DNA of 64,000 nt from Hyphobacterium sp. CCMP332 (GTDB lineage: Bacteria > Pseudomonadota > Alphaproteobacteria > Caulobacterales > Maricaulaceae): positions 1,639,501 to 1,703,500 of the forward strand of contig NZ_CP058669.1 in NCBI RefSeq assembly GCF_014323565.1, in the 5' to 3' direction. The notes under the pieces are model-generated. The model ran no database searches and was not told where the DNA came from. It saw only the letters and a list, made by a program, of their open reading frames with translations. Both the position numbers and the translations under genes were made by a program. Positions 34,693-43,927 of the stretch are shown here, one piece after another (the first letter of the stretch is position 1; every line of letters starts with the position of its first letter).

Positions 34693-35628
34693 ATGCAGAT
34701 CTACCTGCCGATCGCCGAAATTTCGGTCAATATATTCCTCCTGCTGGGCCTCGGCCTCGGGGTGGGTTTCCTGTCCGGCATGTTCGGCGTTGGCGGTGGC
34801 TTTCTGATGACGCCGCTGCTCTTCTTCATCGGCATTCCGCCGGCAGTCGCCGTGTCGACCCAGGCCAATCAGATCGTGGCCTCCTCGGCCTCCGGCGCCA
34901 TCGCGCACTGGCGTCGGCAATCGCTCGATCTGAAGATGGGAGTTTTCCTGCTGATCGGCGGCGCGGCGGGCTCGATCGGCGGCGTCCAGCTCTTCTCTTT
35001 CCTGCGAAGTCTGGGCCAGATCGATCTGATTATTTCGCTGTGCTATGTCGGCTTTCTGGGTGTGATTGGCGAGCTGATGCTGATTGAAAGCATCGGCGCC
35101 ATCCGCCGCCGTGCGCGCGCCGGACACGCCACCCAGCCGGTTTCCAAACGCCGCAAGCGCCGGCTGATTGACCGTCTGCCATTCAAGACCCGCTTTCCCG
35201 AATCCGGGCTTTACCTGTCCATCATTCCGCCCATCGTGATCGGCTTTTTCGTGGGTCTTTTGTCGGCGATCATGGGTGTGGGTGGCGGCTTCATCATGGT
35301 CCCGGCCATGATCTATATTCTGCGCATGCCGACCAATGTCGTGATCGGAACCTCCCTGTTCCAGATCCTCTTCGTGACAGCGCTGATCACCTTTCTTCAG
35401 GCCGCCCAGAACCAGACCGTGGATATCGTCCTGTCGCTTCTTCTAATCATCGGCGGCGTCATCGGGGCCCAGTTCGGAGCACGCGCCGGACGGCATATCA
35501 AGGCCGAGGAATTGCGCGTCGCACTCGCACTGATGGTGCTGATTGTCTGTCTCAAGCTGGGCTGGGATCTGGTGGCCACACCGGCCGATCTCTTCACCAT
35601 CCTGCCCGCAAGGGAGGTCGGCGCATGA
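34693..35628 (+). CDS. TauE/SafE family sulfite/anion exporter
   Basis: A 311-residue inner-membrane protein with two repeated halves, each with the family signature: GLGVGFLSGMFGVGGGFLMTP and GLLSAIMGVGGGFIMVPAMIYIL. About eight membrane helices; a basic cytoplasmic loop (RRRARAGHATQPVSKRRKRR) links the halves. Characterised members export sulfite, sulfoacetate or other sulfur anions. It overlaps the TIGR02186 gene by four bases (ATGA), so the two are translationally coupled and probably function together. Confidence 0.92.
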   Translation: MQIYLPIAEISVNIFLLLGLGLGVGFLSGMFGVGGGFLMTPLLFFIGIPPAVAVSTQANQIVASSASGAIAHWRRQSLDLKMGVFLLIGGAAGSIGGVQLFSFLRSLGQIDLIISLCYVGFLGVIGELMLIESIGAIRRRARAGHATQPVSKRRKRRLIDRLPFKTRFPESGLYLSIIPPIVIGFFVGLLSAIMGVGGGFIMVPAMIYILRMPTNVVIGTSLFQILFVTALITFLQAAQNQTVDIVLSLLLIIGGVIGAQFGARAGRHIKAEELRVALALMVLIVCLKLGWDLVATPADLFTILPAREVGA

Positions 35629-36425
35629 TCGCCGCCCTCGCCGCCGTCGTCCTGATGCTGCAAGGCCAGCCGGCCATGGATATCGAGCCACAAACCGGCC
35701 CGCGTATCGTGGCGGCGCTCAGTCAGGAAGTCGTGGAAATCCGCTCCGACTTTGCGGGCGCAGAGATCATTCTCTTCGGGGCCGTGACCGGTTTTTCCGA
35801 CGAGGATGATATCGTTATCGTCGTGCGTGGCCCGCACACCGATCTGCGCGTCATGCGCAAGGAGCGCACATTCGGCATCTGGATCAATCGCGCGCCGGTG
35901 CGGTTTGAAGACGTGCCCAGCTATTATTCCGTCGCCTCCACCCGTCCGCTTCAGGATGTCGGCGGATTCTCCGCCTTGCGCCGCGAAGGGATCGGGCTGC
36001 AGCATTTGCGCCTCAGCGCGCCGGACAGCGAGCGGACCGAAGTCCGCCTCGGTGTCGAAGTGACCGTCAGCGAAATTGCCGAGGACATCATCGAATACCG
36101 CGAAGCCATCAGCCGCAACCGCAGGCGCGATGCTTTGTTTGCGGAAACCGCAACCGGTCTTGAAATACTCGAAGGCGGGCTTTTCCGCGCCACTGTCGCC
36201 CTGCCCCCGGCCACACCGGTCGGCGACTATACCGCGGACGTCTATCTCTTCCGCGACGGTCGTGCGGTCGCCTCCGGCACGGTCGCGCTGGAAGTCCGCA
36301 AGGCCGGCATCGAACGCATCATCTATAATTTTGCGCACGAGCATGGCTGGCTGTACGGGCTGGTCTCGATTGCCCTCGCGCTTCTGTTCGGCTGGGGCGC
36401 CGCAGCCATCTTCAACAGGAGATAG
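35625..36425 (+). CDS. TIGR02186 family membrane-anchored protein
   Basis: A 266-residue alphaproteobacterial protein (Alph_Pro_TM). It has an N-terminal signal sequence, a periplasmic beta-rich region (ALSQEVVEIRSDFAGAEIILFGAV, VVRGPHTDLRVMRKERTFGIWIN, PSYYSVASTRPL) and a C-terminal helix (HGWLYGLVSIALALLFGWGAAAIF) holding it in the inner membrane. The family occurs almost always next to TauE/SafE exporters, as here, suggesting an accessory subunit. Start overlaps the exporter stop. Confidence 0.9.
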   Translation: MIAALAAVVLMLQGQPAMDIEPQTGPRIVAALSQEVVEIRSDFAGAEIILFGAVTGFSDEDDIVIVVRGPHTDLRVMRKERTFGIWINRAPVRFEDVPSYYSVASTRPLQDVGGFSALRREGIGLQHLRLSAPDSERTEVRLGVEVTVSEIAEDIIEYREAISRNRRRDALFAETATGLEILEGGLFRATVALPPATPVGDYTADVYLFRDGRAVASGTVALEVRKAGIERIIYNFAHEHGWLYGLVSIALALLFGWGAAAIFNRR

Positions 36426-36428
36426 GCG

Positions 36429-36893
36429 ATGAGTTCGCGTCCGGTTTTGCCCTTTGTGCTCGGTATTGCCGGGCTTGTGCCGTTTGTGGGGCTGGCAATA
36501 TTTTGGGCCTTCAGTTTTGGGCTTCCACGACCCACACCAATCTTTTGGATAGTCTGGTATGGTGCGGCCATCCTTTCGTTTCTGGGCGGATCAAGGTGGG
36601 GCGCGGAGATAAGCAATAATCCGCAAAGCCCAAATTCGCTACGACTAACTTTAGCAATGTTACCACCGTTGCTAGGTTGGTTGGCAGCAATATTGGTGAA
36701 TGAATTGGCCTTTGGAGCAGCCTTGGCTCTGCTTATTGCGGCTCTTGGTTTTCAACTTGCCTGGGATATCCTTGCAATTCGATCTGGCATTTTTCCACGT
36801 TGGTACCTGCCACTCCGAATTTTACTTACCGTCGTCGCCGTCTTGAGTTTGCAGGCTGTTGCAGTCTCAGGCACTCAGCCTTTGTGGTTCTAG
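36429..36893 (+). CDS. DUF3429 small membrane protein
   Basis: A 154-residue protein with four to five hydrophobic helices and the DUF3429 signature GLPRPTPIFWIVWYGAAILSFLGGSRWG. From about 36540 to 36880 the DNA turns markedly AT-richer, with codons rare in neighbours (TTA, CTA, AAT, GGT), although the protein stays intact. This suggests replacement from a lower-GC source. Its TAG stop overlaps the convergent pdeM stop by four bases. Role unknown. Confidence 0.83.
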   Translation: MSSRPVLPFVLGIAGLVPFVGLAIFWAFSFGLPRPTPIFWIVWYGAAILSFLGGSRWGAEISNNPQSPNSLRLTLAMLPPLLGWLAAILVNELAFGAALALLIAALGFQLAWDILAIRSGIFPRWYLPLRILLTVVAVLSLQAVAVSGTQPLWF

Positions 36894-37585
36894 CCCACCA
36901 CCCGCCGCGCCGGGATCGGATAGACGGCATCGCGGCCCATCACCCAGGCATCCGGGCAGCGACCGAAGACCGATGTGATCGCGGCATCGCGCACCGACAG
37001 CCCGCCCGCATAGGCCCCGAAGGCCGGAAGGATCATGCGGCGGCCATCGGTTGCAAAACAGCGCAGACGCCGCCCGCGCCCGGCGACTTTCGCCGCAGGA
37101 TGAAGATGCCCGCAAATCTCGCCCGGCGCGTCACCCTCTGACGGTTCATGCCGAAGCATCAGCCCGCCGAGCGTCATGTCCGGCATGGTGCGGCCACCGA
37201 AACGCGCGGGCGGTTCCGGATCGTGATTGCCCTCGATCCAGATCCATTCTGAAGCCGATGAAACCAGCGCCGCAAGGCTTTCCGCGTCCGCGTCATGAAT
37301 GCGATTGTCTGCGCCGAGATCATGAAAACTGTCGCCCAGCGCGATGACGGTCTGCGCACCGCAATCGGTAACCGCTTCAGACAGGCGCGAAATTGTCTTG
37401 CGCGTGTCGTAAGGCGGCAGGAGCTGTCCGCCGGCGGCATAGGCAGAGCCTTTTTCAAAGTGCAGATCGGCGACCAGCAGCGCCGAAAATTCCGGCACGA
37501 ACAGCGCACCGGACAGGTGCGGCACGACCGCGACGCCATTGACGCGGCACATCGGCTCTTCGATTGTCTTCGCAGCCTCAGCCAT
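36890..37585 (-). CDS. pdeM: Ligase-associated DNA damage response endonuclease PdeM
   Basis: A 231-residue metallophosphoesterase. Metal-binding motifs are LLVADLHFEKG (Asp-x-His), IALGDSFHD (Gly-Asp), WIEGNHDPE (Gly-Asn-His-Asp), LRHEP and GHLHPAAKV (Gly-His-x-His), so the dinuclear site is complete. The family (TIGR04123) belongs to a four-gene bacterial repair set with a DEXH helicase, an exonuclease and an ATP-dependent ligase. Only the helicase is present here, overlapping pdeM by eight bases upstream; ligase and exonuclease are not in the window. Confidence 0.92.
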   Translation of the reverse strand: MAEAAKTIEEPMCRVNGVAVVPHLSGALFVPEFSALLVADLHFEKGSAYAAGGQLLPPYDTRKTISRLSEAVTDCGAQTVIALGDSFHDLGADNRIHDADAESLAALVSSASEWIWIEGNHDPEPPARFGGRTMPDMTLGGLMLRHEPSEGDAPGEICGHLHPAAKVAGRGRRLRCFATDGRRMILPAFGAYAGGLSVRDAAITSVFGRCPDAWVMGRDAVYPIPARRVVG

Positions 37586-40130
37586 TCGCCATTGCGTCCT
37601 TCACCAGATCATCGGCCGCATCCGCCAGAATGCTTTCCTGCGCTTCGCCGTAAACAGGTTCGCGCCCGATTTCGAGCATGACCGGCACGGCCAGCGGCGA
37701 GACCCGCGGCAGGTCGATGGAATGGATATTCCCCTTCACACGCTTCAGCGCATCCCCCAGCCGGCGAATATCCAGCAGCCCCGTCGCCGCATCGCGCCAC
37801 GCCGCCTGCAAGAGGATATGATTCGGGTCGTGCTCGCGCAAAACATCATAGATCAGGTCGGCTGAAAACGTGACCTGACGGCTGGTCTTTTCATGTCCCG
37901 GCAGCCGCCGCTCGATCAGGCCGGAAATGATGGCGCATTGCCGGAAGGTCCGCTTCATCAGCGGGCTCTCCGCCAGCCAGGCATCGAGATCATCGCCCAG
38001 CATGTCTTCTGAAAACAGCGCGTCCATATCGACGCCGGAGAGATCGCGCAGCCCCCAGACGGCCAGCGCATATTCATTGGCGACAAAGCCCGTTGGCCGC
38101 ATCCGCAGACGCTCCAGCCGCCGGGTCAGCAACATGCCCAGCGACTGATGCGCCAGACGGCCCTCGAACGGATAACAGACGAGATAGTGCTTGCCCCCGC
38201 GCGGAAAGGTTTCGACCAGAAGGTCATCCGGCTCCGGCAGGCGCGATTTTTCCTGTTGCAGGACGAGCCAGTCGCGCACCTGTTCGGGCAGAACAGTCCA
38301 TTTTGCCGGGTCATGTGCAATCTCGCGCACCCGCTTTGCGAGATAGGTGGAGAGCGGAAACTTGCCGCCATTGTAGGACGGCACTTTCGGCTCCGGATCG
38401 GACGAGCGCGTCACCAGAGCAGTGTTCTCGGAAATCCCCTGGAATTCCAGTATCTGCCCGGCAAAGACGAAGGTGTCGCCGGGCACCAGTTGTTCGAGAA
38501 ACCACTCCTCGACCTCGCCGAGGGAACGCCCCCAGCGCCTCATCGTTTTTCTCCCCCTGCTTGCGGGGGGAGTGGCCTGAAAGGCCGAGGGGGGCTGGCC
38601 CCCTCCGTCAGCTTTGCTGCCACCTCCCCCGTGAACGGGGGAGGAAAGAACAACTGGCAGCATCTCCGCTTCAATGATCGTGCCGACATTCATCCGGTGG
38701 CGCTGCGCCACGCGCGCATTGCGCGCCTGCCAGAGCCCGTCCCGGTTGCGGATCAAACGCCGGAAGCGCTCGTAATTATCCAGCGCGTATCCGCCCGTGG
38801 AGCAAAATTCCAGCACCCGGTCGAATTCACGGCGGGTAAGGCCCGCATAGGGCGCGGCCTGGGTGACTTCATGGAACAGGTCATCGCTGGATATGGCTTC
38901 GCCACACGCCCGTCCGGTCATATGCTGGGCCAGCACATCCAGCGCTCCGGCACGCAAGGGCTCGCCATCCAGCACGCCCTCGGACACCGCCATGCGCGCG
39001 GCTTCGCATTCCAGATGTTCAAACCGGTTGGCCGGAGCGAGAAGCGCCCGCGAGGGTTCGTCCAGCCGGTGATTGGACCGCCCCAGCCGCTGGATCAATC
39101 GTGCCGAGCCCTTCGGCGCGCCCATCTGGATCACCAGATCGACATCGCCCCAGTCTATGCCGAGATCGAGCGTCGAGGTGCAGACCACGGCTTTCAGCTG
39201 ACCCGCCGCCATGGCGGCCTCCACCTTGCGGCGTTGCTCGACCGCCAGCGATCCATGGTGCAGGGCAATCGCCAGACCGTCATCATTCAGCCGCCAGAGT
39301 TCCTGGAAGGTCGCTTCGGCCTGCGCGCGGGTGTTCACGAAGATCAGCGACAGGCGGGCCTGTTTGATCGTCTCGTAAACTTCGCCCATCGCATGGCGGG
39401 CGGAATGCCCTGACCAGGGAATGCGCGCCTTGCTGGAGAGAATATCGATCTGCGGCTTCGGACCTTCGCTGCCGCGCACAATCCGGGCGAATGCCGGTAT
39501 CTCCCCTTGCGGGGTGAGCCATCGCGCCAGCCCGCCCTCGTCCGACACCGTCGCCGACAGTCCGGCCCGCCTGGCCTCGGGGGCCCATTGCGCCAGCGTC
39601 GCCAGCCCGAGCGACAACAGATCACCCCGCTTTTGCGGGGCAAGGGCGTGGATTTCGTCAATGATGATGCGCTTGAGATCACCGAAAAACGCCCGCGCAT
39701 TGGGTGAGGCGCAAAACAGCGCCAGCTGTTCCGGCGTGGTCAGCAATATGTCCGGTGGCTTGTCGCGCTGACGCTGTCGCTTACCGGCTGGCGTATCTCC
39801 GGTGCGGGTTTCGATGCGGATATCCAGCGCCATCTCCGCAACCGGCGTCATCAGATTGCGGGCGACATCCACCGACAAGGCCTTCAGCGGCGAAATATAG
39901 AGTGTGTGAAGCCGGTAGGACCTCTTCGGCCCCTCGGCGGCCACATCCGTCAGCGCGATCAGGCTGGGCAGAAATCCGCCGAGTGTCTTGCCACCGCCCG
40001 TGGGCGCGATCAGCAGCGCATCCTCACCGGCCTGCGCGGCGGCAATCATCTCCAGCTGATGCGGGCGGGCCCGCCAGCCGCGCGCCGCAAACCAGCCGGA
40101 AAACCGCGATGGCAGAAGACATTCATTCAT
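37578..40130 (-). CDS. Ligase-associated DNA damage response DEXH-box helicase (Lhr-like) with in-frame repeat insertion
   Basis: An 850-residue superfamily 2 helicase. Motifs: Walker A APTGGGKT, Ia ISPLKALSVDV, DEIH (IIIDEIHALAPQKRG), SAT (GLSATVSDE), and QRLGRSNHR (motif VI), then the Lhr-type winged-helix and C-terminal domains (NVGTIIEAEMLPV, GDTFVFAGQILEF). The start at 40130 (MNECLLPSRFSGWFAARGWRARPHQ) fits the family; no strong SD. Residues ~496-527 (SPVHGGGGSKADGGGQPPSA and following) are encoded by a family A repeat inserted without breaking the frame, where homologues run directly from the MLPV strand into GRSLGEVEEWF. Cotranscribed with pdeM. Confidence 0.92.
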   Translation of the reverse strand: MNECLLPSRFSGWFAARGWRARPHQLEMIAAAQAGEDALLIAPTGGGKTLGGFLPSLIALTDVAAEGPKRSYRLHTLYISPLKALSVDVARNLMTPVAEMALDIRIETRTGDTPAGKRQRQRDKPPDILLTTPEQLALFCASPNARAFFGDLKRIIIDEIHALAPQKRGDLLSLGLATLAQWAPEARRAGLSATVSDEGGLARWLTPQGEIPAFARIVRGSEGPKPQIDILSSKARIPWSGHSARHAMGEVYETIKQARLSLIFVNTRAQAEATFQELWRLNDDGLAIALHHGSLAVEQRRKVEAAMAAGQLKAVVCTSTLDLGIDWGDVDLVIQMGAPKGSARLIQRLGRSNHRLDEPSRALLAPANRFEHLECEAARMAVSEGVLDGEPLRAGALDVLAQHMTGRACGEAISSDDLFHEVTQAAPYAGLTRREFDRVLEFCSTGGYALDNYERFRRLIRNRDGLWQARNARVAQRHRMNVGTIIEAEMLPVVLSSPVHGGGGSKADGGGQPPSAFQATPPASRGRKTMRRWGRSLGEVEEWFLEQLVPGDTFVFAGQILEFQGISENTALVTRSSDPEPKVPSYNGGKFPLSTYLAKRVREIAHDPAKWTVLPEQVRDWLVLQQEKSRLPEPDDLLVETFPRGGKHYLVCYPFEGRLAHQSLGMLLTRRLERLRMRPTGFVANEYALAVWGLRDLSGVDMDALFSEDMLGDDLDAWLAESPLMKRTFRQCAIISGLIERRLPGHEKTSRQVTFSADLIYDVLREHDPNHILLQAAWRDAATGLLDIRRLGDALKRVKGNIHSIDLPRVSPLAVPVMLEIGREPVYGEAQESILADAADDLVKDAMANG
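38551..38644. repeat. Complete family A palindromic element, inside the helicase gene
   Basis: 94 bases with four hairpins: CTCCCCCTGC-TT-GCGGGGGGAG (38551-38572), GGCC-TGAAA-GGCC, CAGC-TTT-GCTG and CCTCCCCCGT-GA-ACGGGGGAGG (38623-38644), with GAGGGGGGC facing CCCCCTCC at the centre. It keeps the helicase reading frame open, adding about 32 residues. Confidence 0.85.
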
Positions 40131-40278
40131 GGTGTTGAAATCTAGCCCGGCCGACCCGGTCCGCACAGAACAGAATCCGTCATGGGGGACAATGTGAATG
40201 GCATTCCCGCTGCCCGGGTAGGGATATTCTGCTAGACAGGTCGCGGCTCGGGGGAGCGAAGACATGTGAGGGACAGGT

Positions 40279-41232
40279 ATGGCTCACTCAGCCATTGAAG
40301 AATATCGCACGCTCGAAACCGCCTTTTTTGAGGCCACAAGGAAATCCGAACGCATGTCCGCGCGCTTTGCCGCTGCCGCCTGCATGGGGGCCGGTGATAC
40401 GCCGGAGACACTGGTCCGCCGCACACTGCGCGAACGCGAGGCCATCAACACGCTCAAATCCGGATGGCGCAGCCCGTCCACCTCCATGCGTCTCGTCTAC
40501 GCGGCCGCACTCGCCGCGTCGAAACGCGATGGCGGCGGGCTGGTCAAGATGATGGATACGCTGGCGACGGAACGCAAACGCCGCGGTGGCCGCAGCCTGT
40601 CATCGGCAGGCGCACCGGCGGCACTCGTCATGCTGTGCGCCGGTGGCAGTTATTCACAAGCCAGCATGTTCTTCGACATACTGGAAGAGGTCGCCGCGCC
40701 CTGGTGGCGGCGCAATCCGCCCGCCGAAGAAACCTATGCGGCAATGATGGCCGCTAGAAACGAAACCCCGGCGACCGCGATGAATCGCCTGGAAAAAGCA
40801 CGCAACACACTCGCCACCGCCGGTGTTCCCAAAAGTGCGCGCAGCAAATGCGAATACGATGTCGCGATCGCCCATCCGCGCACCGATGATTTCACCTCGG
40901 CATGGACATCGCTCAATGTCGCCGTCCAACAGGTCCGCGGCTTGCGCCAGAGGGCGAGCTGGGCCGGGCTGGCGACACTGGCGGCTCAGGTCGAGGACGG
41001 TTCGAATGCCGGCGATGCCTTGATCGAGGCCGATGCCTTTGTGCGTAGCCTGCGCCCGCGCGTCACCAGCATGGTCGCGGGAAAGCTGGCCGTCCGGCTG
41101 GCTGCCACCATGACCGGCTTGCGCACGCCCGCCGGGGCCGCTGCCGATTATGCCGCCATTCTGGCCGCACAGGCAGCCATGATCGCGGCAACAACGGCTG
41201 CGACCACAGCCGCAGTCGTCGCCGCGACCTAA
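40279..41232 (+). CDS. Unknown helical protein with Ala-rich tail
   Basis: A 317-residue soluble protein that I cannot place with confidence; the length and N-terminal pattern faintly recall DUF4003 proteins. It is mostly helical and rich in Ala and Arg (FEATRKSERMSARFAAAACMGAGDTPETLVRRT, MMDTLATERKRRGGRSLSSAGAPAALVML). No signal peptide is seen. The last ~40 residues are an Ala/Thr low-complexity helix (AAMIAATTAATTAAVVAAT). It is divergent from the helicase gene and followed by a good terminator. Confidence 0.7.
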   Translation: MAHSAIEEYRTLETAFFEATRKSERMSARFAAAACMGAGDTPETLVRRTLREREAINTLKSGWRSPSTSMRLVYAAALAASKRDGGGLVKMMDTLATERKRRGGRSLSSAGAPAALVMLCAGGSYSQASMFFDILEEVAAPWWRRNPPAEETYAAMMAARNETPATAMNRLEKARNTLATAGVPKSARSKCEYDVAIAHPRTDDFTSAWTSLNVAVQQVRGLRQRASWAGLATLAAQVEDGSNAGDALIEADAFVRSLRPRVTSMVAGKLAVRLAATMTGLRTPAGAAADYAAILAAQAAMIAATTAATTAAVVAAT

Positions 41233-41254
41233 TATCACCCGAAAGGAAGTTGAG

Positions 41255-41288
41255 GGGCCAGACCCGAAGGCCTGGCCCGTTTTCTTTA
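41255..41288 (+). terminator. Terminator between convergent genes
   Basis: GGGCCAG (41255-41261) pairs with CTGGCCC (41272-41278), followed by GTTTTCTTT. It ends the Ala-rich gene; the AbgT gene stops at 41286 on the other strand. Confidence 0.85.
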
Positions 41289-42917
41289 ACCGCCAACAGC
41301 GGGGGCGATATATTCCACACCTGCGCCCGGTCCCAGCGGCCAGCCGAGATAGACCCAGCCCAGCATCATCAGGAAGCCGACCACCATCATCAGCACCGAA
41401 TACGGCACCATGATCGCTGTCAGACTGCCCAGGCCGAAGCCCGGCAACCAGCGCCGCGCAAACACCAGGATAAGCGGGAAATACACCATCAGCGGTGTGA
41501 TGATATTGGTCGCGGAATCGCCCACACGATAGGCCGCCGTGGTCGCTTCCGGCGAGACGCCGAGCAGCATGAACATCGGCACGAAGACCGGTGCCAGCAG
41601 AGCCCATTTGGCGCTGGCCGATCCCACAAACAGATTGATGAAACCGGTCAGCAGGACCAGCAGGGCCAATACGACCGGGATGGGCAATTGCGAGGATTCA
41701 ATCGCACCGGCCCCGGTAACCGCTGTGATCAGGCCCAGATTGGACCAGCCGAACATCGCCACGAAATGCGCGGCCGCAAAGGCCAGCACCAGATAATAGG
41801 CCATGTCGCCCATCGCCTTGGCCATCATGTCAACGAGGTCGCGGTGGTTCTTGATCGTTCCGGCACAAACGCCATAGGCCGTACCGGCAGCCAGGAAGAG
41901 GATGAAGAAGCCGGCCACCAGAGACGTGAAGAAGGGCGAGAGCGCCGCCGTAACCGTATCTGCGGCCTCATCATAGAGCGGGGTGCCCGGTCCGAGGGTC
42001 AGAAACGCCCAGACCAGAACCACACCCAGCGACGCGATACCGGCCCACATCAGGCCCTTTTTCTGTCCGTCGGTCAGCGGCTTGGTCGGATCATCATCCT
42101 CGTCTGCAGCGCCGCCCGGTGCCACGCCGCCTGTCCACTTGCCCAGACGCGGCTCGATAATACGATCCGTGACAAACCAGATGATGGGAAGATAGAGGAC
42201 CAGCAATCCGATGATGAAATAGGTATTGCCGGCGATATTCACGATATAGCCGGGATTGATCAGATCGACGCCCGCCTGGGTGATGCCGAATAACAGGGCA
42301 TCCAGCTGTCCCGGCGCGATATTGGCCGAAAACCCGCCCGAAACACCGGCAAAGGCAGCCGCAATACCGGCAATCGGGTGACGCCCGGCAGCAGCGAACA
42401 GGACACCGGCCAGCGGGATCAGCACGACATAGCCGGCATCAGCGGCGTGATTGCCGAGCATGGCGATCAGAGCGACCACCGGGGTCAGAAGGAAGGTGGG
42501 CGCATTGCGAACACCGGCGCGCATCGCGGTGCCAAACAGGCCCGCGCGTTCCGCCACGCCTGCCCCCAGCATCACCACCAGCACATAACCCAGCGGGTGG
42601 AAGTGGGTGAAGGTCGTCGGCATCTGCGTCAGCAATTGTTGGAGATTCGCCGGACTGAGCAGGCTGGACACCGAGATGACGCCATCTTCGCCAATACCGA
42701 AACGCGCGCGTCCGGACTCGCCCAGCCCCGTCAGAATCTGATCGTTCAGGGGCACGGCAACGCCGAGAGCCGCGAGAACGACACTGATCACCACGAGGGC
42801 GGCAATCAGATAGAAAAAGATGAAGACCGGATCCGGAAGGGCATTGCCGGTCCGCTCGATGAAACCCAGAAATCCCTTCTGGGCATCCGGCTGCGCAGGT
42901 GTTGAATCAGACGCCAT
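41286..42917 (-). CDS. AbgT family transporter
   Basis: A 543-residue inner-membrane transporter. Family members take up p-aminobenzoyl-glutamate or export sulfonamides, and some are proton-driven antimetabolite pumps. Features: N-terminal FLGFIERTGNALPDPVFIFFYL, YVLVVMLGAGVAERAGLFG, AFAGVSGGFSANIAPGQLDALLFGITQ, AYRVGDSATNIITPLMVYFPLIL, and about 11-12 hydrophobic helices plus two hairpins, all as in AbgT/YdaH. The start at 42917 (MASDSTPAQ) has GGGGAG upstream. The gene is single and divergent from mscS. Confidence 0.92.
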   Translation of the reverse strand: MASDSTPAQPDAQKGFLGFIERTGNALPDPVFIFFYLIAALVVISVVLAALGVAVPLNDQILTGLGESGRARFGIGEDGVISVSSLLSPANLQQLLTQMPTTFTHFHPLGYVLVVMLGAGVAERAGLFGTAMRAGVRNAPTFLLTPVVALIAMLGNHAADAGYVVLIPLAGVLFAAAGRHPIAGIAAAFAGVSGGFSANIAPGQLDALLFGITQAGVDLINPGYIVNIAGNTYFIIGLLVLYLPIIWFVTDRIIEPRLGKWTGGVAPGGAADEDDDPTKPLTDGQKKGLMWAGIASLGVVLVWAFLTLGPGTPLYDEAADTVTAALSPFFTSLVAGFFILFLAAGTAYGVCAGTIKNHRDLVDMMAKAMGDMAYYLVLAFAAAHFVAMFGWSNLGLITAVTGAGAIESSQLPIPVVLALLVLLTGFINLFVGSASAKWALLAPVFVPMFMLLGVSPEATTAAYRVGDSATNIITPLMVYFPLILVFARRWLPGFGLGSLTAIMVPYSVLMMVVGFLMMLGWVYLGWPLGPGAGVEYIAPAVGG

Positions 42918-43057
42918 ATCACTCCCCGAAAAATTGCGATTGAGAAGGGTTAACAGCCCCGGCAAAAAAGGCAACGCACGAGCCGCCAAACACTTGCACG
43001 GTCAGGCCAACGTGATAATCAACGATCCATCTTATCTAGACGGGCGGGACAGCAACA

Positions 43058-43888
43058 ATGGACCAATTATTGTCGGACAATCAGGCACTGATCGATCAGA
43101 TCATCGAGATCGTAATGAATGGCGGCGTGAATGTCGTGCTGGCGCTGGGCATTCTCATCATCGGCTACATGATCGCCGGTGGCGTGAAGCGCGCCGTGCT
43201 TCGTATGTCGTCGAAAAACCCGCGCATCGACCGGACCCTCGCCACCTTCTTCGCCTCCATGGCGCGTTACGCCATTCTCCTGGTGGTCTTCATCGCCGTT
43301 TTGAACCGCTTCGGTGTCGAGACAACCTCGCTGGTTGCGGCCATCGGTGCTGCCGCCTTTGCGGTCGGCCTCGCCCTGCAAGGCACGCTCGGCAATGTCG
43401 CGGCCGGCGTCATGCTGGTCTTCTTCCGCCCCTATTCGCTGGGCGATTTCGTCGAGGTCGGTGGCGTATCCGGCACGGTGGCGGATATCACCCTGTTCAC
43501 GACCGAGCTCAACACCCCTGACAACAAGACCATCATCGTTCCCAATGGTCAGGCATGGGGCAACGTAATCACGAATTTCACGGTCAAGCCGACCCGCCGC
43601 GTCGATATCACTTTCGGCATTTCCTATGATGACGACATCAACAAGGCGATGGACGTGATCCGCGCCCACTATGATGCTGATGAACGCGTCCACAAGGACC
43701 CGGCCTTCTTCCTCGGCGTTATTGCTCACAACACCTCTTCGGTCGATATCGTCACCCGCGCCTGGGTCAACACGCCCGACTATTGGGCCGTCTATTTCGA
43801 TGCCATGAAAGGCATCAAGGAAGCCTTTGACGCCAATGGCATCGAGATTCCCTATCCGCATCAGGTCGAAGTCCGCAAGAAGGCCTAA
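43058..43888 (+). CDS. Small-conductance mechanosensitive channel (MscS)
   Basis: A 276-residue tension-gated channel that releases solutes on osmotic downshock. It has an N-terminal helix, TM helices at ~25-45 and ~65-90, the pore helix TM3 with the classic Gly/Ala pattern (LVAAIGAAAFAVGLALQGTLGNVAAGVMLVFFRPYSLGDFVEVGG) and a soluble cage (TELNTPDNKTIIVPNGQAWGNVITNFT). Length matches E. coli MscS (286). A small membrane gene follows 39 bases downstream. Confidence 0.95.
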   Translation: MDQLLSDNQALIDQIIEIVMNGGVNVVLALGILIIGYMIAGGVKRAVLRMSSKNPRIDRTLATFFASMARYAILLVVFIAVLNRFGVETTSLVAAIGAAAFAVGLALQGTLGNVAAGVMLVFFRPYSLGDFVEVGGVSGTVADITLFTTELNTPDNKTIIVPNGQAWGNVITNFTVKPTRRVDITFGISYDDDINKAMDVIRAHYDADERVHKDPAFFLGVIAHNTSSVDIVTRAWVNTPDYWAVYFDAMKGIKEAFDANGIEIPYPHQVEVRKKA

Positions 43889-43927
43889 AGCCACAATGGC
43901 GCCGCAATCACGGGAAAGAGTGTGACG

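Noticed and set aside
40131-40278. LexA box before the repair helicase
   Set aside because: GAAC-N7-GAAC or GTTC-N7-GTTC was not found; the only GAAC (near 40170) lacks a partner at the right distance.
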